Below, piece after piece: positions 9,729 to 21,232 of a stretch of 64,000 bases of DNA. The stretch spans positions 20,209,501-20,273,500 of the forward strand of contig CM050454.1 in assembly GCA_027563935.2 (NCBI GenBank), given 5' to 3'. The stretch's first letter is position 1, and each line of letters opens with the position of its first letter. A program made the position numbers and the translations under genes. Below the pieces are notes generated by a model that searched no databases, had not been told where the DNA came from, and saw nothing but the letters and a program-made list of their open reading frames with translations. The DNA is from Costus lasius. Its lineage: Eukaryota > Streptophyta > Magnoliopsida > Zingiberales > Costaceae.

Positions 9729-10851
9729 TGATGGAGCTACAATGGGCGGGTTGGTCCTTAGTGTCGTACTCTACAGTGTTACACAATGTACGGAAAACGA
9801 GAGAGGGTCTTGAGATCAGAGAAGTTAAAATGCCCGGAAAGTGCAGCAAGAAAACACGAAGAAACCGGTGGCGAATTCATTTTGGGGCAACAGAAATGCA
9901 GGAAGAGATCAACGGTACTCAGAACTAAAAATTTGTTTCACTAACCTTGGATCAATTTTAAGCGCAACACATATTTAGAGGACAACAGAATCACGGGGCT
10001 CAGCTTGTGTGCCTATGAACCTGAGATTACACCAAAGAACAAGGAAACCGCTCCATGCCACTGATGTACGGATACTCGTGGGTGAAGTAGATGATGGGAA
10101 AGCACATCAGAACATAACAGAACTTACAAAACTGGCCAACCTGACCCATCGGAGGTAGTGGGATTTACTTTTTATAAAGCTGGAAACGAACTTCTGAGTC
10201 GAGACACCGACCAAAACTCTTACAAGCTTCGGAATCGAGGCACTGACCACGATCTCCTAAGCTGGAGCACTCTGCTCACTATGAGAACTCTACCACTACT
10301 AAAGAACAGAAGATAAAACTAGCCCATCCTCCTCTTTTATAGAATAAGAGGGGGAGGGAACTAGACAAAACAAGAATTTCAACCACTACCAACTCTTGCA
10401 GCCCCAAAAGTGGTCAGTCTTCAGCTACAAGACAAGATAAGACAAACTCCTACCAACTAAAGTGAAGCTTCTGCACATGTCCTTGAGTCCACGGAGGGTG
10501 GGTAGCCGTCAATCCTACTCAGAGCACGCCACAACGAAACATCAAAATTTGGAAATAGTGGGCTAATTCATCATGGTTGTGATCCCCATCTTGGGCCGGG
10601 CCTTCAGAACGTCGGGTTGTGAGGCCCATGGGTTGAAGTACCTCGGTATGGACCGATAACGTGCTAATAACTCCCATGTAGTGATCCGGTGGTTGACTTG
10701 AGCGTTGGGATCACTGGAGTACCACCTTGTTGTGCTCCTTTGGATCCTCCTTGGATGGATGGACATGGTATGGAGGGTTGTGCACGTCGAAGCGGGGTCG
10801 TCAGGGTAAAATGGTAACTTTCGAGGCATTCATGGCCGTGATCGGGTGTCA
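9729..10851 (-). mobile_element. 5' LTR of CRM-like G2
   Basis: Starts TGATG on the plus strand beside the degraded primer site and aligns with the G1 and G3 LTRs: shared GAGAGGGTCTTGAGA, a TATA-like box at 10334-10341, and on the minus strand a decayed coding patch (10563-10829 and beyond) with PTISKF and CFVVACSE. The right edge at 10851 matches the break point of the G1 LTR. It may be truncated in U3. Confidence 0.75.
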
Positions 10852-11930
10852 TGCCCCGGCGGAAAGCCAGCTATCCCTAGCCGAGGGTTCCCCAGGTTGT
10901 AGACAATATTGATAGGAACCAAAGAATTACAATAATCATATTCATTTATTAAGTAAATAATCCAAACTTAACATCAAAAATTTTATCACTCAATCTCTAA
11001 AAACATTCTATCAAGATGTAAACAAATCAACTGAAATAAAAACAAAAAGACAAACTATCTCAACTTGGGGCTGGTATATAGATATCTACTCTATCCCTCC
11101 CAGATGCTAACTCTATACCTGGAAGAGAAATATGGGGAGTTAGCAAAAAATGCTAAGTAGGAACCAACAAAATGGTGAGTGGTCAAATAACAAGTTATTA
11201 CAATAGCTGAAACAACGATATATGTCAGAAACAAATAATACAAAAATTGTCGTGTAAATTATCAAGCCGGCCAACAGATCTCAATAATGAGCCGCACTCA
11301 TTTTCAGAGTGTTTCCACTATAGCTCACACAGTGGAACGACTATCCTAAACAGCCTGGTAGTGTTGCGTCCAACACCTGGCATCCGTACTATTGTCCGAA
11401 GACAACTAGCGGTACCCTAACTTGCAACCATATAGCCCGATATAATCGGTAACTATATATCACACACACGGTGGCCACTGGAGATAAATTATCCAGTCCA
11501 TAAGTCAATATGTCACGACATAATAACATAGATACACAAACTGTTCTACCATATTCAAATATCAACATTACAAATATCTAAATGCATCTTTACTAACCAT
11601 ATATGCAGAAAGAGAATATAACCAAATAAACAAGATAAATGAGGTCAGCGGAATTTAGAAACAATTCAAGTAGACGGAGCAAATAGATAATGGTGTCAAT
11701 CAATTCTAATATATGCTTCTAATATCAAATCAAAAGAATAAACAACGAATCCTATATGTTCTTGACACTATATCAAAGAAGTAGAGTAAGATTCCTACTT
11801 CGAGTGCTGATATCCTGAATCCAAATCACAGTTATCTTCCTTTCTTCACTGAATAATTTAAATAAAATATTCATCATTATCCATCATATGCATTAATCCA
11901 TAATAATACCCTCTCCTAATTTCCTATTTA
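10852..11930. other. AT-rich LTR-like DNA, unassigned
   Basis: About 1.1 kb without coding domains. It begins within TGTCATGCCCCGG (from 10848), a start resembling chromovirus LTRs (compare TGTGATGCTCCCGGG at 40703), so it may be an LTR fragment of a different element. No primer site or second copy is present to prove it. Confidence 0.4.
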
Positions 11931-12240
11931 AATTACCAACAAAATCATAGTAAGATTTTTCTAAATCAGTTTCCTCATATCCTTCATCAGATTTAACCAC
12001 AAATAATATATTATCAAAAGAATCAATTTCATAACTATCACTAGAATCATAAGGGGATTTTTCAAAATCAATTTTCTCAACCTTTTCCACAAATAATTTA
12101 TCAAATGAATCAATTTTACAATTATCAAAATCAGAGCGAGATTCATTAAGGTTCACAAAAGAATCAATTTCAAAATAATCAAAATCAGGGGGGGGGGGGA
12201 CTTTTCTAAATCAATTTCTTCAGTTTCCAAATCAAACTCA
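11931..12240 (-). pseudogene. Acidic repeat ORF fragment of A0
   Basis: Minus-strand Asp/Glu/Ser-rich reading frame (open over 11893-12156) with units such as LFVEKVEKIDFEKSP and DSSDSYEIDSFDNILF. It matches the acidic ORF of A3 (56113-56838) unit for unit. A run of G at about 12188-12197 breaks the frame where A3 has a short C-rich word. Its continuation is cut off at about 11930 by the neighbouring LTR-like DNA. Confidence 0.75.
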
Positions 12241-12506
12241 AATAAACAAGCTTTTTGTGCTATCTGGGTTTCTAAAATTTCAGTATCAACATATATAGAT
12301 TCTACTTGAGAAGTAAGCTAACTAACTACTCCTTTAAGATCTTCAATTTTCTTACTTTGATTTGTCATGATCTAGTTTTGATTTGTCATGAATTTTTCAA
12401 GCATGGATTTTAACCTAGATTCTTCAGTATCCTCAAAGTATGGTTCAGAAACATGATTTGAGCAATCCTCATAAAAAGAAGTTTGATTTTCCCATCTAGA
12501 ATGATA

Positions 12507-12800
12507 TTAATCATCTTGATACCATGGTGAATTGGGATTTTGAGGAATTAAAAATTGGCAATCAGAAGTATAATGATCACAACATCCACAAATATCACTT
12601 CTAATAGAAGAATAAGATGCTTTAACAGGGTGCATATAAGAGTCTAATTTTAATTTATCTGCAAGAGTGCACAATGAATCATTTTCATACTTACCTTGTG
12701 GCATGTATACCTCACCTCTTTCAGTTGCCCACGAGTTGTGATTAAAAGAGATATCTTCAAATCTATCAAGAATAGAAAGATTATCCAACACCAATCAATC
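12507..12800 (-). pseudogene. Gag zinc-knuckle segment of A0
   Basis: 95 residues equivalent to the part of Gag after the capsid domain: LDNLSILDRFEDISFNHNSW, then CTLADKL, then one zinc knuckle with intact C-X2-C-X4-H-X4-C spacing (CDICGCCDHYTSDC). It lies only about 200 bases from the primer site, so no capsid domain was ever present in this subfamily. A3 has the same layout. Confidence 0.75.
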
Positions 12801-13006
12801 AAAAATATATATTTTTTAATTTTCTCATAATATAAAAAAATAGAAAATATAAAACACAAGCAAATTCAAAAATTTTAGAAATCACAGTTCTGTCACAACT
12901 TGTCAAAATCCAAAACCTGCAAAAACAAAAAACAAAGTTAAATCTAAAATAAATAAAACTTAGTCTAGCAATACTAATAACTATTTTGATATTAACAAAA
13001 CTAAGG

Positions 13007-13024
13007 TCCTCGGCAACGGCGCCA
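13007..13024 (-). other. Primer binding site, tRNA-Asp type, A0
   Basis: Minus strand reads TGGCGCCGTTGCCGAGGA, one base off the TGGCGCCGTTGCCGGGGA of A3. This sequence pairs with plant tRNA-Asp and is usual for Athila/Tat elements. It lies 7 bases from the LTR edge at 13032. Confidence 0.85.
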
Positions 13025-13932
13025 AAAAACTTGTTGTGTCCGCAAGTGCACAGATACTTCGAAGTAATAAATAAGATTTCGAACCACAGAGACCTACGTG
13101 TTAAGTACCAAATAATTATTTTCTCACTAGCTAAGCAAATCGAATATGATGAAAGCACAAATGTAAATCACACGAATTATAGAGAGAAACTGAGACTAGG
13201 GTTTCATCCACCTTAATTTTCATGACTAGATATGAATAGATGTTCGTCAATCAAATTTTATCATGATAAATATATAATTTACTTCATAAAAAAATCATCT
13301 CGTTTTCGCGCAGACAATTTACAAAGAACCAATCCTCACTTTCATGCAGGATCTATTCAATGCTGAATAAAAGTAAATCATTGATAAAGAACTCAAGGAT
13401 TACTTTCATGCATCCGAATTCTAAATCAATCATCTCAAGTGAAAATTACATACTTTCATACTATAATTTTCACAGGTTCTACTTAAGGTGCTCCAACAAT
13501 CTAATACTTAATTTCTTACAATATCGTCATGTTTATTACAATAACTTAATCCTAGATTCAAATTATTAACATGACATTAAACTTCTAAAATTGAGAAATT
13601 AGAACAAACCTAATTTCTTACGATGAGTTCCTAACATTCAATTTTAGGGTTCCAAGTTCTTAGCAAATCACTTTTCAGTCCATATTGCAAAAACTCTAAA
13701 ACATGCTAACAATATGAATCTATGGAGAATTAAAGGCAATCATCACATAAGTAGAATTATCATAGTAAAATCATCATGACGAAAGTAAAAATAATCTAGT
13801 CATTAAGAAATTGAGGGGAATTACTCCCCCTTATCCCAAAAGATGTCTAAGCTAGCATGGTAGAAGAATTACAATAATCCATAGTTTAGAATGATCAGAA
13901 ATCGAGCAAAAAGAAGAAAGCCAAATAACAGC

Positions 13933-13958
13933 ACGGCTGTAATGAAAATTACAGCCGT
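13933..13958. repeat. 11-bp inverted repeat with 4-base loop in LTR A0
   Basis: ACGGCTGTAAT and ATTACAGCCGT pair perfectly around GAAA. The same hairpin sits at the matching place in LTRs A1 (17524-17549), A2 (25767-25788, 39740-39761) and A3 (45330-45353). A1 carries compensatory changes. Confidence 0.85.
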
Positions 13959-14289
13959 AATTTCACGTGTGAACAGTGCAGGTGCCGCAATTTCTTTAAT
14001 TTCTCCTCTGATCGATCTCCTTTCACTCTGAAACTTCTAGGGTATCCTCTCCTCCAACAGGCGAAGCTTCCTTGCAAATTTCACACCCTGAGATGGCTTC
14101 TACTCCTCTCGGCTCGAGGCCATGCCCTAGAAATGCCCTTTCTCATTTCTCCCTCGATTCTTCACAAAATTCCTCCCTTCCTATCCTCCAATCTTCTCCC
14201 CCCTTTTTACCGTTTTTCAATTGGTGCCCTAGATCTTTAGATATTGCATCACAAAAATCGGGCTTTTGAGCGGCTGCAGAAGACTCGGC

Positions 14290-14515
14290 CAAAAATATAA
14301 TTACGGCCGTAATTTTGGTTATGGCAGTGCCGTAATTGGGTTCTATGAATTCTAGGTCAAAATTATGGTACCATGAAAAATATTACAGCACTGCCGTAAT
14401 TTCTTATGTAGATTTCTAGGCAAAAATACGGTAGTGTAATTTTCATTACGGCAGGGGTGTAATCTGGGTAGAAAATTACAGGCCATAATAAAAATTACAC
14501 CTAGGGTGTAATTTT
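14290..14515. repeat. TACGG/CCGTA palindrome cluster in LTR A0
   Basis: Several imperfect palindromes of the type TTACGGCACTGCCGTAA occur here (for example ATTACGGCCGTAAT near 14300 and TTACAGCACTGCCGTAATTT near 14385). They are the decayed counterpart of the regular array at 16790-17157. Confidence 0.65.
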
Positions 14516-14749
14516 CAAACTTGCTCTAATTTGCATGAAAATGGATGGGCGGCTTCATCTCGACGTCTGGAATTCATTCGTGCGTTCAAATCTTTCAAAA
14601 TCCATCAAAATATGGCACATTTTACCTAAAAATCATGAAAAGCAAGAAATGGCGTAGATTCCGCAATATTTGACAAATAAGGCTTAAAAATAAGCAAAAG
14701 AGCATGAATATGACATAAAAAGACCAATGAAATGACACAAACATATTTA

Positions 14750-15292
14750 TGTTTTAAACGTTGAGGGAAGGACTGAGAGGTAAACCATAATCGTCGGATC
14801 CCCTTAGGCTGGACTAGTGATTTCGGCTACGAGAGTTGTCAAAATCATCCGAGGAACCCTAATTCTTCACAGAACCCATTGGGTCTACTTAACCCGGTAA
14901 GCCATGAGAGTAGGAGACTTGGATTAAGTTAGACACCAGACCGTGTCTTGAGAGGGAGCTCATCTGTACCTTAGGAAGAATTACCTTAAGAACTTTGATA
15001 AAACTTAACTAAAACATTAGCATTAACTTTCTTTCATGCTTCAGTGTGGTGAAACCTAAAGCCTCGATTTTCTCTCAAGGATCTAAAACCCCAGATTGCA
15101 TTGCTCTCTGTTCTGTTTGTTTTTCACTTGCTTTAATTTAATTACTTGCATTAAGATTTTAGTGACACTCCTACACTTATTTGATCACCTAGCTATTAGT
15201 TAACTGATCAGTTAGTACTTGACTCCTAGTCCTCGTGGGATCGATACTTTTTATTATGCGATAGACCGTGCACTTGCGGTATGCCCCTATCA
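14750..15292 (+). mobile_element. 5' LTR of element C (truncated)
   Basis: Matches the 3' LTR of C (22954-23606) from ATATTTATGTTTTAAACG onward, with shared GGACTGAGAGGT, GATCCC and GTAAGCCA words. About 90 bases of its start are missing at the junction with LTR A0. It ends TATCA at 15292, followed by the primer site. Confidence 0.8.
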
Positions 15293-15299
15293 AGTTTTT

Positions 15300-15316
15300 T
15301 GCGCCATTGCCAGGGA
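15300..15316 (+). other. Primer binding site, tRNA-Asp type, element C
   Basis: Reads TGCGCCATTGCCAGGGA, a mutated form of TGGCGCCGTTGCCGGGGA, in the same AAGTTTTT context as in A2 and A3. It places C in the Athila/Tat-like group. Confidence 0.75.
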
Positions 15317-15473
15317 CTAGGTTGCCAATATTAACATGATCAGGAAATTGATAGACTAGGTTTTTTTTTCCCTTTTCTTGAATTTTTATTTTATAAAATT
15401 TTTGTTTCTTACAGCTGAATTTTTTCTATCATCTAGAGTTTTTGAATTTTTCCTAGAAGTTTTCACTTAATTA

Positions 15474-15796
15474 TTGTGCATGATGCTTGATTCATCAAAT
15501 ATCTATCATGCATTATTACCATATGTTTCTTGTGATATTTGTGGACGTACATGTCATCTTTCTGAAGAATGTCAATTGGGGACTTTATTTTCCATTCACC
15601 CATGCTCTAGTACTTATGAATTTTCAATCCTGCATTGTTACTATACGTTTCTTGTGATGTTTGTGGAGTGTCAGGACATGCTGCTGATGATTGCCACATT
15701 TTGAGTGCTCCATCTGAACAGTTTAATGCTATCAGGAACTTCAGAAATCAGAATGATTCCTACTCGAGCACGTACAATCTTGGATGGAGAAATCAC
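15474..15796 (+). pseudogene. Gag of C, two zinc knuckles, first part
   Basis: Two CCHC knuckles lie about 130 bases apart in different frames: CDICGRTCHLSEEC and CDVCGVSGHAADDC, each preceded by a YVSC context, suggesting a tandem duplication. After the second comes NAIRNFRNQNDSYSSTYNLGWRNH, the usual post-knuckle Gag stretch of this group (A2 has a close match). No capsid domain precedes them. The frame stops because a composite element inserted after ATCAC at 15796; it resumes at 20713. Confidence 0.75.
15792..15796. repeat. Target-site duplication ATCAC (left)
   Basis: ATCAC at 15792-15796 is repeated at 20713-20717, directly after the CCAACA end of a K2 LTR. Gag of C reads on across the two copies. 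It therefore marks one insertion event of 15797-20712. Confidence 0.85.
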
Positions 15797-16531
15797 TGTT
15801 GGGAAACTCCGGGGATATTTTACAATTTTCAAAGTCATTATAAACACATACAAGTGCATAGCGGAAGCATATCCCCGAAACAGGCCGGTCCCAAAAACCT
15901 AGTGAAGATCGTTTTGCGAGGGAGTCGACACGATGAGATAGTAAATACTTTAGGAGCAAGATGACGCCGATGTCGAGGTAGGCACCCAAGTGTTTGCCCT
16001 CTGCAGTCTCGCACACACGGATGCCTCGAACTCTCTTTTTCCTCGCTCGATGCTAGCCTCAGGAAGAAGATCCAAGCCTTTATTCAACTTCTTCTATGCT
16101 TGCACCACCTTCAAAAGAAGATGCACCAATGGAAGAAGAAGGAAAGGAGATTGCCACCAAGCCATTGTCCCTCTTGCGCCAAGAGGAAGAAGGAAAGATC
16201 ACTTGCGGCCACTTGATGGAAGAGTTGTGCCAACCTCTCCTTGCTCTCGCCTTTTGAAGCTTTTCTCACACCAACTTGATAATTGCCCAAGGGGCTCACA
16301 CATGCATCTATTATATAGATGCAAGAGGCGGCAAGGCTAGAGGCGTGTTGGTGCAAATCCAAGTAAGAGGGGCGGCTAGGGTTAATTGGAAGGAGCAATT
16401 AGGGTTTGAGGTAAGGAAAGTCACCAAAACTTTACAATAAACCTCTTCCCCTTTTCCATATGCGCCAAGGACCTTCCTAAGAAGTCCTTCAAACCATATT
16501 AGCCCCTAGACTTGCCATAGAGGCAAGCATA
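15797..16531 (-). mobile_element. K2 copia LTR, outer piece
   Basis: Begins TGTTGGGAAAC at the target duplication and matches 41689-42418, the K2 3' LTR, including CCCCGAAACAGGCC and GTCGACACGATG. It stops where LTR A1 starts at 16532. The matching far end of the same LTR is at 20292-20712. Confidence 0.85.
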
Positions 16532-16789
16532 TGATGACACCAAAATATATAGTATATTTTGTATCATTTTTTGATATCTTTTCATGCTAGATTGAAGATC
16601 TTTTACTTGTTTTCATACTAAATTTATCGATTATTGCAAAGTCTACTTCTATTTTGGTTTTTCATGGTTTTCAGATAAAAAGGCACTATTTTTAGGCATT
16701 TTCAAGCAAAATCAAATACATAGAAGGATTACCATCATCAAGAGGAGATCACCCAAGAAATTTCACACAAAACGGAGCAAGGCAGCAAA

Positions 16790-17157
16790 TTATGGCAGTG
16801 CCGTAATCCATTTTACGGTATCGTAATTCCAGACAGTACCGTAAAATCCGAGCCCTGCCGTATTTTGAGAAGTTTCCGAATAGAAAGATTTTTGGATTTT
16901 ACGGCACCTGCCGTAAGCCATATTACGGTACCGTATTTCGGAGAGCTTCAGAACAGAAACTTCACCCTATTTTACGGCACTACCATAAGAAACTACACGG
17001 GCCATAATTTCCATACGTTCGCGAACAGAGAGTTCAGCCGATTTTACGGCACTACCGTAAACCAGATTATGGTGCCGTAATTCCCCAACAACATCAGAAC
17101 AGAAGACTCGAGTGATTTTACGGCAGTGCCGTAACACATTACACTGTCGTAATTTCG
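16790..17157. repeat. About 73-bp tandem array of TACGG palindromes
   Basis: Units start ACGGCA at 16901, 16974, 17046 and 17120 (spacings 73, 72, 74), with a further unit from 16792. Each unit has a first palindrome of type TTACGGCACTGCCGTAA, a short spacer, a second palindrome of type TTACGGTACCGTAAT, then a CAGAACAGAA word. The same design recurs in other LTRs and in 3' UTRs of this family. Confidence 0.85.
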
Positions 17158-17523
17158 GTTTTGAACACGACGCCTAGGTCAATTTCCACGCCCGATTCTT
17201 GCGGAGATGATTGCGAGCGATCTAGAGCCCTAAAGGGGATGCCGTAAGAAGCAGAAGGAGAGCTTTTCATGAGAGGATCACGGAGAGACCAAAAGCCCCA
17301 ATTTTCATACACAGTCGAGGGAGAAATCATGATCCACGCCGCCGCCTAGGGTTTCGCCACCGCGCTCGATTCAAACGTTCTCTGGCCGTGATTTTCATAC
17401 TGAAGCTTCATCTAGAGGAGGAGAGAACGTGCCAGAAGTTTCAGACGGAAAGGAGATCGATTGGAAGAGAAATCGAAGGAAAAGAAGTCGCCGGCACTGT
17501 TCATCGACGGTTCTTGCGAAATT

Positions 17524-17549
17524 ACGGCTGTGAAATACTTCACAGCCGT
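17524..17549. repeat. 11-bp hairpin in LTR A1 with compensatory changes
   Basis: ACGGCTGTGAA pairs perfectly with TTCACAGCCGT around ATAC. Compared with A0 and A2 (GGCTGTAAT/ATTACAGCC), two stem positions differ and both partners differ too, so pairing is kept. Confidence 0.85.
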
Positions 17550-18448
17550 GCTGTATTTTCTATACTTCTCTTTTTCTTCGATTTTCGATCCTCTAAAACC
17601 ATGATCCATTGTAATTCCTTCATGATGATAGCTTAAACTACTTTTGGGACATGGGGGAGTAATTCACTTGATTTCCAATGACTAGATGACTATTTTTACT
17701 ATTTCGTTGAGTTTAATATTACCATGATGATTTTGCTCTTGCGAAAATTGTGCTTAGACTCTCTATAAGTTCATGTTACTAATTATGTTCTTAGAATTTT
17801 CGCTTGAGACCGAAAGGTAATTGCTTGAGAATTTGGAACCCTAGAATTGCATGTTATGATCCCTTACTTAGGTTAGATCTAATTTGATCTGTTCTAGTAG
17901 ATTAATTGCAATAATTATAACATGAACCTATAGATCGAGTCTATTTGTTAAACGTGGAGATCTTGTGCGAAAGCAAGGATCGGAACGTTGGAGATCCATG
18001 AGTAAAACTAGTGTTGAGACTCGGATGCACGAAAGTGATCCTCGAATCTCCACTAGAGATTATCAACATTGAATTCGGATGCGCGAAAGTGATCCTTGAA
18101 TTCATTGTTTGATGATTTACTTTTCTTCAGCGTTGGGAAGAATCTTACGCGAAAGCGAGGATAAATCCCTGTGCGGTTGTTTGCACGAAAGTGAACCAAC
18201 CCTTTTTTTTGTTGTAAATTACATCTTCATCATGATAAATTTAAACTGACGAAATTCTCATTCATATCTAGCTCATAAAAGTTAAAGTGAACGAAACCCT
18301 AGTCCCAGCTTTTCTCTCTGATAATTTCGTTTTTAGCTTCCAATCTCTATTCTCATTACTTCGATTAGCCTAGATAGTAAGAAATCAACTATTTAGTATT
18401 CGACAACGTAGGTCCCTGTGGATTCGATACTTTCTTTATTACTTCGAG

Positions 18449-20291
18449 CATGTCCCTAGAGACAGATTGGATCTGTGCTCAAATGATTGTCCCCAGTCGA
18501 TGTACCTGAGTGGATATGGGACAACTCTGGTACTTGTGAGATTGGTATATGGGCAGGTTAGGCACAAGGTGCTAACGCAAACATATTGGTATATTAGTGG
18601 TGGATATACTAGATAGACCCGCTGTGAGGCAATGACTTGGTGTCATGAGTTATCCTCACAAGTGATAGGAGATGCATTAATCCCTTGACTTGAGGTCATT
18701 GACCATTCTATATAGTTAGGGACATGCTTTGATATAACCTAACACCTCGCCGTAGTTGGGAGGTCATAACGGTTGTCATTGAGCATGTCACGACCCATAT
18801 GAGAAGGTCAATGGACAGACAGAGGATTTGCCCCTTCCTGAGGGAAGCTTGATATCCATGGAGCTCCTCTATGGTTCTTTGACTGAAAGTGTATAGCCAT
18901 ACCTAGGTGAGAACATGATTTAGTCATAGCCATGAGATTGGATGAAAACAAGTGGTGACACACTTGTCCAATCGGATATCAGTTCAGCAAAGAGACTGTA
19001 ATGCATCTGTACCTAGTTGCGATGATGGGGATGTCGATGTCCATATCCATTCCAATGACCTGGGTAACAGCGATGCACTGCTAGGTGCCACTCACTACTT
19101 GTGGTGACCTTTGGTCAGCACTGCCAGCGTCAAACCTACAGTGTTGCACACCTTGATACTCGAGTTCTCGTATTGATCGGGAAGCCTTATGATCGAGTTA
19201 TTGGATAGCTCGGATCTATTTTGGAGATTTCATCAGCGCCAATGAGCTTGATGAGTTGGAAGAATGTTATTGGAGCAAAATTTCATTTTTTGCAGGTTGA
19301 CCCGAAATTGACCATGGTTGGTCACATTTGGATTAGGGTTGCATTGGATTGGATCCAATTGCTTAATCAACTCATGCAATGAAGTTTGGGCTAGCTCATT
19401 ATCCAATGAGGCCCAATAACAAGTAGACGTGATAAGAGGATTGGGCTTAAAGGGTATAATGGGGATAACATCCCACCCCTTTGGCGCCAAGGGCATAATG
19501 GGGTGAGATTGGCGCATGTTGATTCTTATGGGAGGTTTTGGCGCCTAGCCCCTTCATGTTTAGATGGAAAGCTTGCCTCTAAGGCAAGGCTTGAGACATC
19601 TAAGGCATGATAAACTTATTAGGGAAGTCTTGGGCGATTGTGTGATGTTTATAGAAAAGTCTTGGAGACTTACCAAAACCCTAAACCCTAATTGCCACCA
19701 TGCAAACCCTAGCCGCATCTTTTCTTATTGCGCCACCCTCGTATGTTGCCGCCCCTTGATCTATATATACACCTCATATGCAAGTGTGTATGGTTGAACA
19801 ATCAATTGGCGTGAGGGACATTGAAGGGGCGAGAGCAAACTTCAAGTGGCGCATCCTCTTCCATCAAAGGCCGAGAGCACCTCTTCCTCCTTTCCTCTTG
19901 GCGCAAGGAGCATTGGTGTCTCGGCGGCTTGTCTTCATCTCCTTCTTCCTCCTTCCTCTTGGCGCTTCTTCCTTTGAAGGTGGTGCAAGTGGTGTAGAAG
20001 GAGCACAAGGCTTGAATCTTCTTCCCGAGGCTATCACCAGGCGAGGAAGAAGAGAGCTCGAGGCATCCGTCTGTATGAGACTGCAGAGGGCGCACGCTTG
20101 GGCGCCTACCTCGACATCGACCCTCACACTTGCTTCAGGTATTTTCTATCTCATCGTGTTGACTCCCTCGCTTGACGATCTTCACTGGGTTTTTGGGACT
20201 GGTCTATTTCGGGGATATTATTCCATTGTGCAATGTATTTGTGTTGATATGACTCTGAAAAATTATAAAATATCCCCGGGGTTTCCCAACA
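18449..20291 (+). mobile_element. K2 copia LTR in opposite orientation, 5' end lost
   Basis: Reverse-complement match to 41689-43540 of the K2 LTR, ending TTTCCCAACA at 20291. About 130 bases of its start are missing at the joint with LTR A1. It lies inside, and in the opposite sense to, the K2 LTR pieces at 15797-16531 and 20292-20712, so 18455-18760 and 20292-20600 form a long inverted repeat. Confidence 0.8.
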
Positions 20292-20712
20292 AGGTTGTAT
20301 CAAAGCATGTCCTTAACCATATAGAATGGTCAATGACCTCAAGTCAAGGGATCAATGCATCTCCTGTCACTTGTAAGGATAACTCATGACACCAAGTCAT
20401 TGCCTTACAGTGGATCAGTCATGTATATCTACCACTGATATACCCATATGTCTGCGTTAGCACCTCATGCCTAACCAGCCTATATATCAGTCTCACAAGT
20501 ACCATAGCTGTCCCATATCCGCCAAGGTACATTGACTGGGGACAAAAGTTTGAGCACAGATCCAATCTATCTCTAGGGACATTATCATGTAAGTACATAA
20601 TCGCAGATGTAGACAAACATTAATAATGACAATACCAGAATGATATATAAATATCAGAGTCAAGTAATACAAAGATGGACCAAAACTAGGTCTCAGGGCA
20701 TACACACCAACA
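20292..20712 (-). mobile_element. K2 copia LTR, inner-end piece
   Basis: Matches 43245-43665, the last 420 bases of the K2 3' LTR, ending ACACACCAACA at 20712, followed by the ATCAC duplication. Together with 15797-16531 it forms one K2 LTR from which about 0.8 kb of middle sequence is missing and into which other LTR pieces were placed. Confidence 0.85.
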
Positions 20713-21232
20713 ATCACTCAAATTTCTCCTACAAGCTTAACCAAGGGTAAGTCTCTCCTGCAAATTTTTCTAATCCAAACTCTTCTTCTAATTTCAGACC
20801 TCCTCCCAGAATGCAACATCCATCTGCCAATCAAAGACAGTTAAATCCACCTCACATGTCGAGACTAGAATCGATGTTCGAGAATTTTATGGTGACCTAG
20901 ATAAAGCAGAATGACGGCATGAATGAATATATTCGTCAGCTGAATTTGAAGATGGATTCCATGGCCACACACTCAAAAATATTGGAGATCCACATTATCC
21001 AGCTCGCCCAGCAAGCCATCTCCTTAGACAAATCCATGGGAGAGTCAGAGGAGCCTCAAGTGAAGAGTAGCGGGTTCAATGAAGGTGTATTGGAGATTTA
21101 TTTGAATGAGAACAAATTAAACATCATAAATGTTGACGAAGAGGAACTAGTGTGCATTTTACCGCCTCCGTCTGAACCATTGATTCCTATTCCTCAAAGA
21201 TTGATGATTAAAACTAATAAGCGGTTTAGGTA
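20713..21232 (+). pseudogene. Gag of C, coiled-coil part after the insertion
   Basis: The frame resumes at NHSNFSYKLNQG, continuing the WRNH word at 15796. A linker (PPRMQHPSANQRQ) and a predicted coiled coil follow, with LESMFENFM, MNEYIRQLNLKMDSMATHSK and LEIHIIQLAQQ; A2 and A3 have the same kind of coil after the knuckle. One stop interrupts it at about 20898. From 20919 it is open for 104 residues and becomes acidic (NVDEEELVCILPPPSEP). Confidence 0.75.

Larger units (their letters stand above)
13032..14749 (-). mobile_element. 5' LTR of A0 (tRNA-Asp family)
   Basis: Plus strand begins TGTTGTGTCC, the reverse complement of the family LTR end ...ACAACA, next to the primer site. It matches A1, A2 and A3 LTRs along its length, including U5 repeats (13310-13450), a strong hairpin at 13933-13958 and palindromes at 14300-14510. 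It stops about 30 bases short of the expected TGATGACAC start, where LTR C begins, so it is truncated at about 14749. Confidence 0.85.
16532..18448 (+). mobile_element. LTR A1 (tRNA-Asp family), 3' end lost
   Basis: Starts TGATGACACC and matches the A2 and A3 LTRs throughout. It has the most regular palindrome array (16790-17157), the strong hairpin (17524-17549) and U5 repeats of GCACGAAAGTGAT type (17960-18200). It runs to ACTTCGAG at 18448, about 30 bases before the expected end, and is cut by a K2 LTR. No internal region follows. Confidence 0.85.

Noticed and set aside
12188..12197. G run as a G-quadruplex control site
   Set aside because: Single homopolymer in a decayed ORF; most likely slippage.
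18449..20712. Foldback or MITE-like DNA transposon
   Set aside because: The inverted repeat is explained by two K2 LTRs in opposite orientation; ends are LTR ends, and the ATCAC duplication belongs to the outer LTR.
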